Positions 41,393 to 49,935 of a DNA stretch of 64,000 bases are shown here, in pieces. The stretch comes from Oscillibacter sp. Lineage in GTDB: Bacteria; Bacillota; Clostridia; Oscillospirales; Oscillospiraceae. The translations under genes were made by a program, and so were the position numbers. The notes under the pieces are model-generated. The model saw only the letters and a list, made by a program, of their open reading frames with translations. It did not search any database and was not told the origin of the DNA. The stretch lies in contig JAAWGR010000001.1 in the NCBI GenBank assembly GCA_022795445.1, forward strand, positions 84,743 to 148,742, in the 5' to 3' direction. How positions within the stretch are numbered: position 1 is the first letter of the stretch; the number at the start of each line of letters is the position of its first letter.

Positions 41393-41788
41393 TTAACCTT
41401 CCAATTTAGCGCTGCACTTTGCCAGGAACTTTTCGTTCTGGATGACGGCGCGGGTATGCATCCCTTTCCCGATTGGGCCCTTCTCATCCCAAGCGGAGAC
41501 CTTGAATTGCACCATCCGGCTGTTTTCCGAAACACCGGTGATTTCCGCCTCTGCCCAGACCTTCATGCCGATAGGGGTAGGGGCGTCGTGGCTGATATCC
41601 AGATGGGTGCCCACGCTGCCCTGTCCGTCTTCCAGGAAGGTCTGGAGGCAGGTGCAGGCGGCGTTTTCCATCATGGCGGCCATGAAGGGCGTGCCGAATA
41701 CGGGGAGTGCGCCGGAGCCGAGTGCTTCCGCGGTGATTTCATAGGCAACGGTTTGTTCTACCTGGCATTTGGTCCCAATCACAATCAT
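41393..41788 (-). CDS. FlK-like hotdog thioesterase
   Basis: A 131-residue hotdog protein. VFGTPFMAAMMENAACTCLQ and GTHLDISHDAPTPIGMKVWA hold the Thr, Glu and His positions that act in FlK-type fluoroacetyl-CoA thioesterases; the true substrate here is unknown. The start is ATG 41788, after AAGGAG. It lies 20 bases downstream of potD on the same strand, so it is probably the last gene of that operon, although no metabolic link to polyamines is obvious. Confidence 0.82.
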   Translation of the reverse strand: MIVIGTKCQVEQTVAYEITAEALGSGALPVFGTPFMAAMMENAACTCLQTFLEDGQGSVGTHLDISHDAPTPIGMKVWAEAEITGVSENSRMVQFKVSAWDEKGPIGKGMHTRAVIQNEKFLAKCSAKLEG

Positions 41789-41808
41789 GAGGGATTCTCC
41801 TTTCGCAA

Positions 41809-42897
41809 TTAGATGCCCAATTCTGTCCAAAGGTCGTTGTAGAGGGTACGGGTTTCTGCGGGGAGCACGAGATAAGCCTCACAGTTGTCCAGGACCTCCT
41901 GGGGCGCGGCCATAACCTCATAACGGCCCTGGTCAAGGGGTTCGCCGTAGGTTTCTTCGTAATAGGCGGGGTAATCTTCCAGGACCTGGGTGTTGGGGGA
42001 GGCGTAGCCGATATAATCCATATTGGCCATGCTGGCCTCGTTGGAGGCCATAAAGTTGATCCAGGCTTCCGCCTCCTCTTTGTGCTGCGCATCCTTGAGG
42101 ACGCACATGGCGTCGACGAACCAGTTCGACCCCTCCTTGGGGACAACGAAAACCAGGTCGGGGTTATTGTCCAGCATGGTAAGGTAGTCGCCGGCGTAAT
42201 AAGCGCAGATAGCCGCGTTTCCGCCCTCCATTTTTAGGAAGGTTTCATCCATGAAGAACCCTTGGTAAACACCGTTGTTTTTGGCGTCCGACAGGAGCTG
42301 GAACGCCTCGCGGATTTCGGCCTCATTGGTGGTGTTGACGGAGTAGCCAAGGTAAATCAGGGCGATGCCCAAAGCGTCGCGGGAGTTGCGGATCATGAGG
42401 ACGTTGTTGGAGTACGCCGGGTCAAACATGGCGCTCCAGCTGGTGATGGGGGCGTCCACCATGGTGCTGTTGTAGATGATGCCCACCGTGCCCCAGGTGT
42501 AGGGAACGGTATATTTGTTTTCCGGGTCATAGGGCAGGTTTTGAAACCGGCTGTCCACTTCGGAGAAGTTGGGGATGTTGTCAAAGTTCAGCTCCGCAAG
42601 CCGGTCTTCCTCTATGAGCTGGGATATCATATAATCAGAAGGTACCACAACGTCAAAATCCGCGCCGCCCATACTCAAAAGCGAATAGAGCGCTTCATTG
42701 CTTTCCGCGGTGCTGTAATTAACCTTGATGCCGGTTTCTTCCTCAAATTGGTAAATCAAGTCCTCGTCAATATACTCCCCCCAGCTGCAAACATTCACTT
42801 CCCGTTTTGCGCCGTTCGAGCCGCCGGTACTGCCGCCGCAGCCAGCCAGTGCCAAACACATCGCCATGATGAGGGCGAGAGCCGCTGTCTTTTTCAA
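41809..42897 (-). CDS. potD: Spermidine/putrescine ABC transporter substrate-binding lipoprotein PotD
   Basis: A 362-residue lipoprotein (MKKTAALALIMAMCLALAGC|G) of the PotD/PotF binding-protein family. Typical parts: NVCSWGEYIDEDLIYQFEEE, VVVPSDYMISQLIEEDRLAE, YTVPYTWGTVGIIYNS and EEAEAWINFMASNEASMAN. It captures polyamines at the cell surface and delivers them to PotBC. It is the last pot gene of a potA-potB-potC-potD operon on the minus strand, 61 bases after potC. Confidence 0.93.
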   Translation of the reverse strand: MKKTAALALIMAMCLALAGCGGSTGGSNGAKREVNVCSWGEYIDEDLIYQFEEETGIKVNYSTAESNEALYSLLSMGGADFDVVVPSDYMISQLIEEDRLAELNFDNIPNFSEVDSRFQNLPYDPENKYTVPYTWGTVGIIYNSTMVDAPITSWSAMFDPAYSNNVLMIRNSRDALGIALIYLGYSVNTTNEAEIREAFQLLSDAKNNGVYQGFFMDETFLKMEGGNAAICAYYAGDYLTMLDNNPDLVFVVPKEGSNWFVDAMCVLKDAQHKEEAEAWINFMASNEASMANMDYIGYASPNTQVLEDYPAYYEETYGEPLDQGRYEVMAAPQEVLDNCEAYLVLPAETRTLYNDLWTELGI

Positions 42898-42958
42898 TTG
42901 ATCATTCCTCCAGTTTTGATGTTGAATTTATTCTCCAGGCCCGCGGGCCGTGAGAACC

Positions 42959-43828
42959 TCAGGATTTTCGCCGCTGGGCTTCCAGGCGCTGCTCCAGGCG
43001 GGCCTCCCGGATGTTCACCGCCGCCAGAAGGAGCAGGACGGTCACAAACAGCAGGGTGGAGACGGCGTTGATCTGGGGATTCACCTTCTTTTTCGTCATG
43101 CCGTAGATGGTTACGGCCAGGGTGGAGGCGGAAGAACCTGCGGTAAAATAGCTGATGACGAAATCATCAATGCTCATGGTAAAAGCCGTCAGTGCGCCGG
43201 AGACGATGCCGGGCTTGATTTCCGGCAGGACAACCTTCCAAAATGCCTGCATCCAGGTGCAGCCCAGGTCCTGGGCCGCGTCGATGAGGTTTTTGTCCAT
43301 CTGCCGCAGCTTGGGGCCAACGGATAGGATGACATAAGGAATGTTGAAGGTAATATGGGCGATCAGCATGGTGCCGAAGCCCATGGACAGGTGAACAGGG
43401 AGCTGGAACAGCCCCAGGCTGTTGAACCAGCTTGCAAAGTTCCCCCAGAATGCGAAAAAGGCGACAAACAAAAGGCACAGGCTTACGCCAGTGACAATAT
43501 CTGCATTCATCATAGGGATGTTGTTGACGGTCATCAGAGGGGAGCGCACCCGCCGGCGCATGGAGTAGAACCCGATGGCCGCGGAAGTCCCTGCGATGGT
43601 GGCGATCAGCGTCGCCAGGAGGGACACCAGGAGGGTGATGTAGACGCTCTGCATGATCAGGCGGTTGTGGAAGAGCTGGCTATACCAGGTGAGGGAAAAG
43701 CCTTTCCAAACCATATTGCTGTTCCCCGCGTTGAAGGAAAAGATAATCAGCAGGAAAACCGGCGCATATAGGAACAAAAATACCAGCGCCATGACCACAC
43801 GGTTAAAAACAGAGCCGCCGCGCTTCAT
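42959..43828 (-). CDS. potC: Polyamine ABC transporter permease PotC
   Basis: A 289-residue inner-membrane permease with six hydrophobic helices and the EAA-type loop AAQDLGCTWMQAFWKVVLPE that contacts the ATPase. It starts [23 protein letters not shown] 43828 overlaps the potB stop (ATGA), so the track's longer form is not used. Together with PotB it forms the transport channel. Confidence 0.93.
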   Translation of the reverse strand: MKRGGSVFNRVVMALVFLFLYAPVFLLIIFSFNAGNSNMVWKGFSLTWYSQLFHNRLIMQSVYITLLVSLLATLIATIAGTSAAIGFYSMRRRVRSPLMTVNNIPMMNADIVTGVSLCLLFVAFFAFWGNFASWFNSLGLFQLPVHLSMGFGTMLIAHITFNIPYVILSVGPKLRQMDKNLIDAAQDLGCTWMQAFWKVVLPEIKPGIVSGALTAFTMSIDDFVISYFTAGSSASTLAVTIYGMTKKKVNPQINAVSTLLFVTVLLLLAAVNIREARLEQRLEAQRRKS

Positions 43829-44679
43829 AGCATCACCGCCTGTTCTTCCCCCTCGCCGAAGCGGTTCATCACCCACATGCACAGCACCACAATCACCATC
43901 ATCACCAGCGCAATGGCCGAACCGAGCTGGGGATTGTACGCGCCGCCAAGGAACTGCTGCTCGATCAGGTCGCCCAGCAGGATGCGGGTCCCGCCGCCCA
44001 GCATAGTGCTGATGGCAAAGGTCGACACCGACGGCACAAAGACCATCGTAATGCCGGAGAGGACGCCCGGCAGGCTCAAGGGCAGGATCACCCGCCGGAA
44101 CACGTTGAGATTATCCGCCCCCAGGTCCTGGGCGGCCTCCAGCAGGGACGCGTCCATCTTGATAATCACAGAGTAAATCGGCAGGATCATAAACGGCAGG
44201 TAGTTATACACCATGCCCAGAACGACGGCCCCCTGTGTGTTCATCATGGGGAAAAAGGAGAGGTTCGTTCCAAAGATACGGTTCCAAAGGTTGATTATGC
44301 CGGTGCTTTGGAAAAATTGGTTCAAAAGCCCGTTGTTCTCCAGAATTGCCATCCAGGAGTAGGTGCGGAGGAGGAAGTTCATCCACATCGGCAGCATGAT
44401 TAAGACCATCGCAAGCCGCTGGAAACGGGGGCCCTCCTTGCTCATCATATAAGATACCGGGTAGCCTACGGCAAGGCAGATCACCGTCGCAATGATTGCC
44501 AGCTTGAAGGAGCGGCCAAATACGACGGCATAAGTGCCCATCCGGGCAAAATTCGCCAGCGTAAAGCCGCCGGCGCCGCTGGAGAAAGCATAGACCACCA
44601 CCATGATAATTGGCGCGACGACAAACAGGGCCATCCAGACCACATACGGGACGGCGAACAGGGAGAGCTTACGTTTCAT
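43825..44679 (-). CDS. potB: Polyamine ABC transporter permease PotB
   Basis: A 284-residue permease with a start [20 protein letters not shown], six hydrophobic helices and the EAA loop [20 protein letters not shown]. Its ATG (44679) lies 11 bases inside the potA end with GGAGGAGG upstream, so translation is coupled. The start was chosen from this ribosome site rather than the longer ORF-track start. Confidence 0.93.
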   Translation of the reverse strand: MKRKLSLFAVPYVVWMALFVVAPIIMVVVYAFSSGAGGFTLANFARMGTYAVVFGRSFKLAIIATVICLAVGYPVSYMMSKEGPRFQRLAMVLIMLPMWMNFLLRTYSWMAILENNGLLNQFFQSTGIINLWNRIFGTNLSFFPMMNTQGAVVLGMVYNYLPFMILPIYSVIIKMDASLLEAAQDLGADNLNVFRRVILPLSLPGVLSGITMVFVPSVSTFAISTMLGGGTRILLGDLIEQQFLGGAYNPQLGSAIALVMMVIVVLCMWVMNRFGEGEEQAVML

Positions 44680-45835
44680 CTTCGTCCTCCTCCGCCTCGG
44701 CGTCGTCCAGTTCGTCATATGCGTCGGAGAAGGAGGAATAGTCGCCAAACATGCCCGAATATTGGCTTTTTTTCATCACATGGATGCCGTCCGGGTCGAT
44801 CTTGATGCCGATGCGCGCTCCTACCGGGGAATGGTCCGTCGTCTGGATCAGCCATTTGAACCCGCGGAAGTCCACAATGATATCATATTGCATCCCTTTG
44901 AAGGTCACGCCGGTGACGGTGCCGGTCAGCTGGCCCTGCTCCACGGGCACGATGTCGATGTCCTCGGGCCGGATGACCACATCCACCGGCTCGTTTTCAC
45001 CGAACCCGCCGTCCAGGCAGGGGAACTGGCGGCCATACATTTGGACCAGCTTATCCCGCACCATGATGCCGTCAATGATGTTGGATTCGCCGATAAAATC
45101 CGCCACAAAGGCATTTTTCGGCTCATTATAAATATCCTCTGGGGTACCGATCTGTTGGATGGAGCCCTGGTCCATGACGACGATGGTGTCGGACATGGTG
45201 AGGGCTTCCTCCTGATCGTGGGTCACATATATAAACGTAATGCCCACCTGCTGCTGGATGCGCTTCAATTCGATCTGCATATCCTTCCGCAGCTTCAAAT
45301 CCAGCGCGCCCAGGGGTTCATCCAGCAGCAAGACCTTCGGCCGGTTCACCAGCGCCCGGGCGATGGCCACCCGCTGCTGCTGCCCGCCGGAAAGAGCCTC
45401 GGGCTTGCGGTGCTCAAACCCTTTGAGGCTGATAACCTCCAGCATTTCCATCACCCGCTCCCGGATTTCTTCCTCCGGGAGTTTTCCTTTCCGCTTTGGG
45501 TTCTTTGGGTCGGGAATCTTCTGCATCCGGAGGCCAAAGGCGATGTTTTCAAACACGTTCAAATGCGGGAAGAGGGCGTATTTCTGGAAAACGGTGTTGA
45601 TCTGCCGCTGATGGGGCGGAACGTCGTTAATCCTCACACCGTCGAACAGCACGTCTCCCGACGCAGGCGCCGAGAAACCGCCGATGATCCGCAGCGTGGT
45701 GGTTTTGCCGCACCCGCTGGGTCCAAGCAGTGTGAGGAATTCTTTGTCATTGATATAAAGATTTAAGTGATCGAGAACCAGCTCGTCGTCGTACGCCATG
45801 CAGAGGTCCCGCAGGCGAATCAACTCTTTGGACAT
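44669..45835 (-). CDS. potA: Polyamine ABC transporter ATP-binding protein PotA
   Basis: A 388-residue ABC ATPase: Walker [14 protein letters not shown], signature [15 protein letters not shown], Walker [13 protein letters not shown], and H-loop [12 protein letters not shown], followed by a TOBE-type regulatory domain (about 240-360) and an acidic tail. It energises spermidine/putrescine uptake. It is the first gene of potABCD, with a good promoter 100 bases upstream on the minus strand. Confidence 0.95.
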   Translation of the reverse strand: MSKELIRLRDLCMAYDDELVLDHLNLYINDKEFLTLLGPSGCGKTTTLRIIGGFSAPASGDVLFDGVRINDVPPHQRQINTVFQKYALFPHLNVFENIAFGLRMQKIPDPKNPKRKGKLPEEEIRERVMEMLEVISLKGFEHRKPEALSGGQQQRVAIARALVNRPKVLLLDEPLGALDLKLRKDMQIELKRIQQQVGITFIYVTHDQEEALTMSDTIVVMDQGSIQQIGTPEDIYNEPKNAFVADFIGESNIIDGIMVRDKLVQMYGRQFPCLDGGFGENEPVDVVIRPEDIDIVPVEQGQLTGTVTGVTFKGMQYDIIVDFRGFKWLIQTTDHSPVGARIGIKIDPDGIHVMKKSQYSGMFGDYSSFSDAYDELDDAEAEEDEDET

Positions 45836-45937
45836 GTATCCTCCCCCATTTCACCATAATTTGGATTTTACCTTTTTTCGATGCCTCTTTTCTCTGTTGA
45901 GGGGGAACCTTTCTCGTCGAAATTCAGCAATGACTGC

Positions 45938-45966
45938 ATGATACCGAAACTTGCCCCAAAAGTCAA
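45938..45966 (-). promoter_or_regulatory. Promoter for potABCD
   Basis: On the minus strand TTGACT, a 17-base spacer and TATCAT, in the gap between the rlu gene and potA. The leader of about 95 bases has no obvious riboswitch. Confidence 0.7.
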
Positions 45967-45976
45967 GGGAATTGCT

Positions 45977-46957
45977 TCATTTTGTGCCGGAATTTTCGTT
46001 CCGGGGAAAATAGATGTTTTGGAAAGGAACGTCTTCCACGGTGAAGACCTTCCCCCGCAGGTAGTTCAGGATTCCGGCGTCTGTTGGGAACCGGAACGCC
46101 AGCCGGTAGGCGTAGAGGGCCTGGCGGGTTTCATGGCAGCGGCGGTTAATGGCTCCGCTGCCGTATTTCCCATCTCCCAGGAGGGGGCAGCCGATCTCCG
46201 CCATGGAGACGCGGATCTGGTGGGTGCGGCCCGTCAGCAGGCGGCACTCCACCAGGGAGAATTCGCCGCGGGATTCCAGGGTTTTGTAGAGTGTGGCGGC
46301 GGTTTTGCCGCCGGGGACGGGACGGCGGTGGAAGGTGACCCGTTTTTTGGCCTCGTCTTTTCGCAAAAAGCCCTCGATTTTCCCCTGGGGCGGGTTTGGA
46401 TGGCCCACAGTGATGCAGAGGTAAGATTTTTCCAGCTCATGGGCGCGGATTTTTTCGTTGAGGATGCGGAGAGCCTCCGCGTTTTTGGCCGCGATTACAA
46501 TGCCGCCGGTGTTGCGGTCGATCCGGTTGCAGAGGGCGGGGGTGAAGGCGTTTTCCTCCCGGGGCCGCCACTCCCGTTTCTGGTACAGGTATGCTTGGAT
46601 ATGGTTGATAAGGGTGTTGACCTTCTCCGTCTCGTCGGCGTGGACCACCAGGCCGGGGCGCTTATCGGCCAGGAGCAGGTTCTCGTCCTCATAGACAATG
46701 TTCAGCTTGGGCTGGAAGATGGAGAGGAAGAGATTTTCCTCCCGGGGCTTGTCAAAGAACTCATCGTTGATGTATAATTGCAGTATATCCCCGCATTTCA
46801 GTCGGGTATCCCGTTTTGCGCCCTTGCCGTTGACTTTCACGCGCTTGAGGCGGATGTATTTTTGCAGCAGGGCGGCAGGCAATAGGGGCAGGCTTTTCGA
46901 CACAAAACGGTCGAGGCGCTGTCCGGCGTCGTTTTTGCCAATGGTAAGCTCCCGCAT
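45977..46957 (-). CDS. RluD-family RNA pseudouridine synthase
   Basis: A 326-residue enzyme with an N-terminal S4 RNA-binding domain (LDRFVSKSLPLLPAALLQKYI) and the RluA/RluD catalytic domain: LCNRIDRNTGGIVIAAKN contains the catalytic Asp (commonly HRLDxxTSG), and RLLTGRTHQIRVSMAEIG is the C-terminal signature. It isomerises uridines in rRNA or tRNA; the exact site cannot be read from sequence. It ends 10 bases before the potA promoter. Confidence 0.92.
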   Translation of the reverse strand: MRELTIGKNDAGQRLDRFVSKSLPLLPAALLQKYIRLKRVKVNGKGAKRDTRLKCGDILQLYINDEFFDKPREENLFLSIFQPKLNIVYEDENLLLADKRPGLVVHADETEKVNTLINHIQAYLYQKREWRPREENAFTPALCNRIDRNTGGIVIAAKNAEALRILNEKIRAHELEKSYLCITVGHPNPPQGKIEGFLRKDEAKKRVTFHRRPVPGGKTAATLYKTLESRGEFSLVECRLLTGRTHQIRVSMAEIGCPLLGDGKYGSGAINRRCHETRQALYAYRLAFRFPTDAGILNYLRGKVFTVEDVPFQNIYFPRNENSGTK

Positions 46958-47032
46958 AATGGACCTCCTCTTTGGGGGATATTTGGGACTCTATCATACT
47001 TGGTTTCTGCGAAATTGTAAAGGGGGATGCTT

Positions 47033-47548
47033 ATGAAACCGTTTAAGAAACCACTTTTGGAAAAACCGCTTCCTAGTAAGCGGTTTCCGCGTTGTACATA
47101 TGCCAAAGGGGAGGATACCCTCCTCAGCGATCTGGTCCTGCTGGGCTTTGCCAAGCCGTTCTCGCTTTTCGTGAGCGCGGAAACGTCGCTGGATACCCGC
47201 GCCGTGGAAACCGCCGCCGCATTTTTTGACAGAGCGGATTATTGGAACGCGCATTGCCGGGAGCTTCTGCTTTCCTTTCAGCCGGGCAGTGAGGAGGGCG
47301 TGCTGCTGGAAGAATATTTTAAATTTTTCCGCGAAGAATTTCCGAAGGACCTGGGCGAAGCAACCAAAAAGGAGCTGGTCAAACGTCTCCGCTTTAAGGG
47401 AATGGCCTCTTACGAAAGGGGCCTGAAACAGCGGCTGGCAGTGGATTTTACGCTGGGGTATCATCAGGTCCTCTGCATGAAATTTGACGCGAAGCACCGT
47501 TTCGCTGATATCTCTTGGGACAGCCGAGGCGGGCAATCTGCCTTTTAG
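47033..47548 (+). CDS. Hypothetical protein (171 aa), first of an unknown pair
   Basis: Not recognised. It is a soluble, mixed-charge protein with a basic Pro-rich start (MKPFKKPLLEKPLPSKRFPR) and helical body (VETAAAFFDRADYWNAHCRE; VLLEEYFKFFREEFPKDLGE), ending in a short beta segment. The second ATG (47033) is used, with AAAGGGGG 8 bases upstream. A second unknown gene follows 11 bases later with its own strong ribosome site, so the two are likely one operon. Both are GC-rich like the chromosome. Confidence 0.6.
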   Translation: MKPFKKPLLEKPLPSKRFPRCTYAKGEDTLLSDLVLLGFAKPFSLFVSAETSLDTRAVETAAAFFDRADYWNAHCRELLLSFQPGSEEGVLLEEYFKFFREEFPKDLGEATKKELVKRLRFKGMASYERGLKQRLAVDFTLGYHQVLCMKFDAKHRFADISWDSRGGQSAF

Positions 47549-47559
47549 GAGGAAACGGC

Positions 47560-48006
47560 ATGAACAATCTGGTCCCATCCTGCGCGGCGGCCCTTTTGGA
47601 GGCCGTGCAGGACAACAAGCTATGGATCAAACGGTTTACAAAAAAAGAGTATGCAGCGGCCTTCCAGGAGTACGCCAGCCGTTTTGGCCCGCGTTTTCAG
47701 GAAGTCCTGAACCGTCCGGAGGAACTTCCTGCCCTGGCGGAAGATTTCCTCGACGGCATTGCCGCGGGGTGGAAGCGCCAGCGCCCCTGGAACCGTACCG
47801 TGGCCATGATGGATGAAAAGCAGATGATGGTAACATACCTGTCGCCAATGCTGCTGAAGATGGAGGGCGGCGAACGCCTGGCGGACCTCGTTCGGGACGG
47901 CTGGGCTGCCCGCTGGCCGAAGGAGGCTTACCAGAACGGCGTCTACGAAGAACTCCTCGACGGCTTCCGCAGCACCTTCTTGGGCCTGGAGCTTTTCCGC
48001 CGGTAA
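47560..48006 (+). CDS. Hypothetical protein (148 aa), second of an unknown pair
   Basis: Not recognised. A helical, Trp/Glu-rich soluble protein (KLWIKRFTKKEYAAAFQEYA; LAEDFLDGIAAGWKRQRPWN; VYEELLDGFRSTFLGLELF). ATG 47560 follows TAGGAGGA. There is no signal or membrane segment. Its tight spacing after the 47033 gene implies a shared job. It ends 21 bases before the convergent DUF1643 gene. Confidence 0.6.
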   Translation: MNNLVPSCAAALLEAVQDNKLWIKRFTKKEYAAAFQEYASRFGPRFQEVLNRPEELPALAEDFLDGIAAGWKRQRPWNRTVAMMDEKQMMVTYLSPMLLKMEGGERLADLVRDGWAARWPKEAYQNGVYEELLDGFRSTFLGLELFRR

Positions 48007-48027
48007 GACCCGCGGGCCCTTCTGGCG

Positions 48028-48633
48028 TCAGCGCTGCAAATAGGCCGTGATGTCAAAGTCCAGCAGCCTGGTATCCCGCCGCAGATACAGCGGATGGTGG
48101 GGGTGCCCGGACTTCAGCAGCGGCCCAGCAGTATACCAGCGCGCCCCTGCGGCCTGCCCGTCGGCGGCGAAATCCCGCATACAGTCCATCAGGTAATTCC
48201 GCTTTTCAATGATGTTTCCCCATGCCGCCCAAACGGCCGGTTCCTTCGACAGCGAGAGCAGGTAGCGGAACGCAAGCCGGTTCTCCCCGTGCAGCGCCGC
48301 GCTGCAAACCGGCTCCATGTCGTCGGGCCGGGTGGCCCGCTGGGCATAGACGTTGAACATCAAAAAGCTGTCGTAGCCATTCGCCAGCGCAATCCGCTGG
48401 GCGGACTGCAGCGTTGGGTCCAGGGCGTCCGGCGCAGCGGTGGAGGGGTTGATCCCAACGCAGATCAACGGCTTCTTCCCCCGTGTGCCCAAAATGTACC
48501 GGTATTCGCCGTATGTATTTGGAACGTACAGCCAGCGTTCCACATCGTAGTCCGGCGAGGGGCGCAGCGCCTCCTTTAAAGCTGTCTGGAAGGGCAGCAC
48601 CTCCCCAGTGGCCCCTTGGGGGATATGCAGCAT
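48028..48633 (-). CDS. DUF1643 family protein
   Basis: A 201-residue DUF1643 protein. The family block RYILGTRGKKPLICVGINPS, then STAAPDALDPTLQSAQRIA, GYDSFLMFNVYAQRAT and WAAWGNIIEKRNYL are all present. The function is unproven; members are found near DNA-modification genes and in phages, though none is near here. ATG 48633 follows AGGAGG by 7 bases, so the track's longer ORF is rejected. Confidence 0.88.
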   Translation of the reverse strand: MLHIPQGATGEVLPFQTALKEALRPSPDYDVERWLYVPNTYGEYRYILGTRGKKPLICVGINPSTAAPDALDPTLQSAQRIALANGYDSFLMFNVYAQRATRPDDMEPVCSAALHGENRLAFRYLLSLSKEPAVWAAWGNIIEKRNYLMDCMRDFAADGQAAGARWYTAGPLLKSGHPHHPLYLRRDTRLLDFDITAYLQR

Positions 48634-48823
48634 AAAAACGCCTCCTGTCTTTCTTTTTCGACTGAAACCAGTATAGCACAGCTTCGCCGGTTTGGGAACG
48701 GATTTTCCCCCAAAAACCGCTGATTTCCCACTGTGCAGCAGGGATATCCGCCCGCCGCTTGGGGAGGCGGATATCTGGGGCGAATTTTCTTCCGAGAGTT
48801 GTGGAAAAAGTTTCAGATACCTC

Positions 48824-48853
48824 TTGACAGCGGCGCGGCAGTTGCTGTATGAT
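48824..48853 (+). promoter_or_regulatory. Promoter for acpP
   Basis: TTGACA, an 18-base spacer and TATGAT, 48 bases before the acpP ATG. The gap between the DUF1643 start and acpP (268 bases) holds nothing else recognisable. Confidence 0.8.
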
Positions 48854-48901
48854 ACGGGTAGAAATTCTGGGATCAATTGATTTCCTGAGGGGGAAACAGC
48901 A

Positions 48902-49150
48902 ATGTCGAATGAAGAGATCTTCCAGGTTTTGCAAGAACTGGTGGCGGAGCAGTTCGCCAAGGACCCAAAGACTGTTACGATGAGTACGTCGTTTGACGCC
49001 GACTTGGGCGCCGATTCCGTCGACCTGATGGAACTGGTCATGGCCATGGAGGAGGAATTCGAGATCGGCGAGACACAGGAAGAGGAGCTGGCTGAGCTCA
49101 AAACTGTGGGCGATGCCGTGAACTACATCGCAGACAAGCTGAACAATTGA
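48902..49150 (+). CDS. acpP: Acyl carrier protein AcpP
   Basis: An 82-residue ACP. The phosphopantetheine Ser lies in DADLGADSVDLMELVMAMEE, followed by the acidic helix FEIGETQEEELAELKTVGDA. It carries growing acyl chains in fatty acid synthesis. AGGGGGA precedes the ATG. A hairpin and rnc follow, as is common in Firmicutes. Confidence 0.96.
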   Translation: MSNEEIFQVLQELVAEQFAKDPKTVTMSTSFDADLGADSVDLMELVMAMEEEFEIGETQEEELAELKTVGDAVNYIADKLNN

Positions 49151-49156
49151 GGGACG

Positions 49157-49185
49157 GCCCCGCCCAGCGCGGGGCTTCCTTTTGG
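49157..49185 (+). terminator. Hairpin between acpP and rnc (partial terminator or attenuator)
   Basis: GCCCCGC / GCGGGGC stem followed by TTCCTTTT just before the rnc ribosome site. It probably lowers rnc expression relative to acpP rather than fully stopping transcription. Confidence 0.6.
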
Positions 49186-49196
49186 AAAGGGACGCT

Positions 49197-49886
49197 ATGC
49201 ACGAACTGGAAAAAGAACTGAACTATACATTCCGCCGCCCAGACCTGCTGGAAGAAGCCCTGTGCCACAGCTCTTACGCCAATGAACACCGGGCCGGCCA
49301 GCTCCACAGCAACGAGCGCCTGGAATTCTTGGGCGATTCCGTGTTGGGATTTGTAACGGCGGAGTTTTTGTTTGCCCAGCACCCCGGCCTGCCGGAGGGG
49401 GACCTGACCCGTATCCGGGCCGCGCTGGTGTGCGAGCAGAGCTTGTATGAGGTTGCCCAGAAGCTGAACCTGGGCCGCTTCCTGAAGCTTGGCCGGGGTG
49501 AAGAATCCGGCGGCGGACGGGAGCGCACCTCGATCCTGGCAGACGCCACGGAGGCGGTCATTGCGGCAGTATACCTGGACGGCGGCATCCAGGCGGCCTC
49601 CGGCTTGATCCACCGCGTGCTTCTGGACGCGGAACAGGAAGAAGCCGTGGAAGAACGCCGGCGGAACTATAAGACGGCTTTGCAGGAGCTGGTCCAGCGG
49701 CAGGCCGATCAGGTGCTGGCTTACCGTATGGTGGGCGAAAAAGGCCCCGACCACGCCAAGACCTTCCTGGCAGAGGTGCAGCTGAACGGGCAGGCCTTGG
49801 GCAGGGGTTCCGGCCGCAGCAAGAAGGAGGCCGAACAGGCCGCAGCGAAGTCGGCGCTGGAGGCGCTGGATGGTTCGGGCACGTGA
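49197..49886 (+). CDS. rnc: Ribonuclease III Rnc
   Basis: A 229-residue RNase III that cleaves double-stranded RNA in rRNA processing and mRNA turnover. The endonuclease domain has SNERLEFLGDSVLGFVTAEF and ADATEAVIAAVYLDGG with Mg2+ ligands. The C-terminal dsRNA-binding domain starts at about 155 (NYKTALQELVQ ... GRGSGRSKKEAEQAAAKSAL). ATG 49197 is preferred over TTG 49182 because GGAAAGGG lies between them. Confidence 0.96.
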   Translation: MHELEKELNYTFRRPDLLEEALCHSSYANEHRAGQLHSNERLEFLGDSVLGFVTAEFLFAQHPGLPEGDLTRIRAALVCEQSLYEVAQKLNLGRFLKLGRGEESGGGRERTSILADATEAVIAAVYLDGGIQAASGLIHRVLLDAEQEEAVEERRRNYKTALQELVQRQADQVLAYRMVGEKGPDHAKTFLAEVQLNGQALGRGSGRSKKEAEQAAAKSALEALDGSGT

Positions 49887-49892
49887 GAACGC

Positions 49893-49923
49893 AAAAAAGG
49901 ACGGCTTAGCCGTCCTTTTTTAT
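49893..49923. terminator. Bidirectional terminator after rnc
   Basis: AAAAAGGACGGC-TTA-GCCGTCCTTTTT, symmetric, between converging rnc and the DUF362 gene. Confidence 0.92.
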
Positions 49924-49935
49924 TGCACACAGCGC

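Noticed and set aside
45836-45976. Possible polyamine or other riboswitch before potA
   Set aside because: The leader is short and no stable conserved fold was seen; only a promoter is supported.
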